From Arion vulgaris (Eukaryota > Mollusca > Gastropoda > Stylommatophora > Arionidae), in NCBI GenBank assembly GCA_020796225.1, contig CM036754.1:64720000-64783999 (forward strand): 64,000 nucleotides of DNA. Reading direction: 5' to 3'. The notes beneath the pieces were generated by a model, which saw nothing but the letters and a program-made list of their open reading frames with translations, searched no databases and was not told the origin of the DNA. Shown piece by piece: positions 63,165 through 64,000 of the stretch (its first letter is position 1; each line of letters starts with the position of its first letter). Position numbers and translations under genes: made by a program.

Positions 63165-63815
63165 TATGCCAATAAGTTAGCTAACATAAGTGAAGGAAAC
63201 AGCCTTGGGAAACTCGTGTTTTTTTCCGACGATCAGGCAATGATATCAACAACAGAGGAACACATTAACAGACTTTAGTTAGCATTCAATGAATACAATA
63301 TGAGAATAAACATCGACAAAATCGAAGTAATGACATTCGCTAGAGAGGAAAACGTTACCAATATCTCCATCGACAAACATTAATTAAAGCAAGTTTAAAA
63401 CTGCATATAACTAGGAAGCATTTATTCAGCAAATGGAAGAATAACTAACGAAATCCAGCATAGATGCAATAAAGCAAATCAAAGGGCAAATTGAACCAAT
63501 TTTGAAATGTAAACATGTCACCATGAGAACAAAAAATTACATTATTCAACACAATCTCCCAAACATTATGTTATCAGTGTCAAACCTGGACACTGACATC
63601 AAATGATAGAAGTAAACTAGTCACGACAGAGATGAAGTATCTACACGGAATGCTGGGAGTAACAAGAAGAGACTGGTTTAGAAATGAAGACGCCTGGAAA
63701 AAGGTGGGTACAACATCAGTACTGAACTTCATCAAGAAACAACCAATGAAATAGTTCGGTCATATAAGCAACTTACCAACAGACACAAAAAGCAATGTTA
63801 ATCCGATACAGTGAA
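63165..63815 (+). mobile_element. NL-Q reverse-transcriptase remnant
   Basis: FFSDDQAMISTTEEHINRL holds the RT Asp-Asp (FSDD in place of YADD). Then come NEYNMRINIDKIEVMTFARE, then ENVTNISIDKH, LGSIYSANGRITNEIQHRC and MKYLHGMLGVTRRDWFRNE-like frames. Many stops; a dead copy and the + counterpart of 4640-5420. Confidence 0.78.
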
Positions 63816-63824
63816 TAGAAAGTG

Positions 63825-63955
63825 ATTGTCCAAAATGTGCACCACAGAAAATAGTAGATGCAGTGAATTATTTATGAAGTGCACACAAAATGTGCACCAC
63901 GGAAAATAGTAGATGCAGTGAATTATTTATAAAGTGCACACAAAAGTTGAACTGA
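63825..63955 (+). repeat. Two-copy 59-bp repeat
   Basis: AAATGTGCACCACAGAAAAT..GTGCACACA occurs at 63832 and 63887. Confidence 0.75.
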
Positions 63956-64000
63956 AATTATTTTATCGATGCTGTGAAGTTTTATTCGACTAGTGTGATC

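Overview
This is eukaryotic genomic DNA from an invertebrate animal: long introns with GT..AG borders, tRNA-headed SINEs, non-LTR retrotransposon tails, a Penelope-like element and very many minisatellites. Chitin-binding plus EGF modules and this repeat repertoire suggest a lophotrochozoan, most likely a mollusc (inference). No bacterial-style gene organisation was seen.

One host gene is well supported. It lies on the + strand from 16961 to its stop at 51597, in nine exons. The order is a chitin-binding domain (CBM14/peritrophin-A), seven EGF-like domains with one domain per exon, and a second CBM14 domain. All eight internal introns are phase 1, and the spliced frame is open for 427 residues. 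The first visible exon starts in phase 1, so the signal peptide, promoter and 5' exons are missing or unrecognised. The product should be a secreted extracellular-matrix or cuticle/shell/mucus-type protein.

The rest is repeat-derived. Region 1-16 kb holds degenerate non-LTR 3' ends, SINEs, a foldback element, and a 1.73-kb segmental duplication (9021-11378 and 12022-13750) in which copy 2 keeps the empty site of an insertion present in copy 1. The introns at 17-51 kb are filled by minisatellites, SINEs and retroelement tails, including a solo LTR at 50072-50514. Region 52-64 kb carries further tails, a Penelope-like remnant with a GIY-YIG domain (54230-55045) and a 3.6-kb array with a 58-bp period (57235-60845).

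Family names used here are local labels. Non-LTR tails: NL-H (RNase H plus a SEHLW-type tail), NL-P (RMHPNS-type tail), NL-M (GHVMR.GLEH), NL-W (RRRWRWIGH), NL-E (CLEKIIVEG), NL-Q (KQQIKWFGH) and NL-A (ERIANDRAVW). SINEs: SINE-A to SINE-F. R250 and R130 are short dispersed repeats without a clear tRNA head.

The most striking pattern is that many of the tandem arrays are amplified pieces of these mobile elements. Stages from a threefold duplication inside a reverse-transcriptase tail to arrays of about 60 copies are visible side by side.
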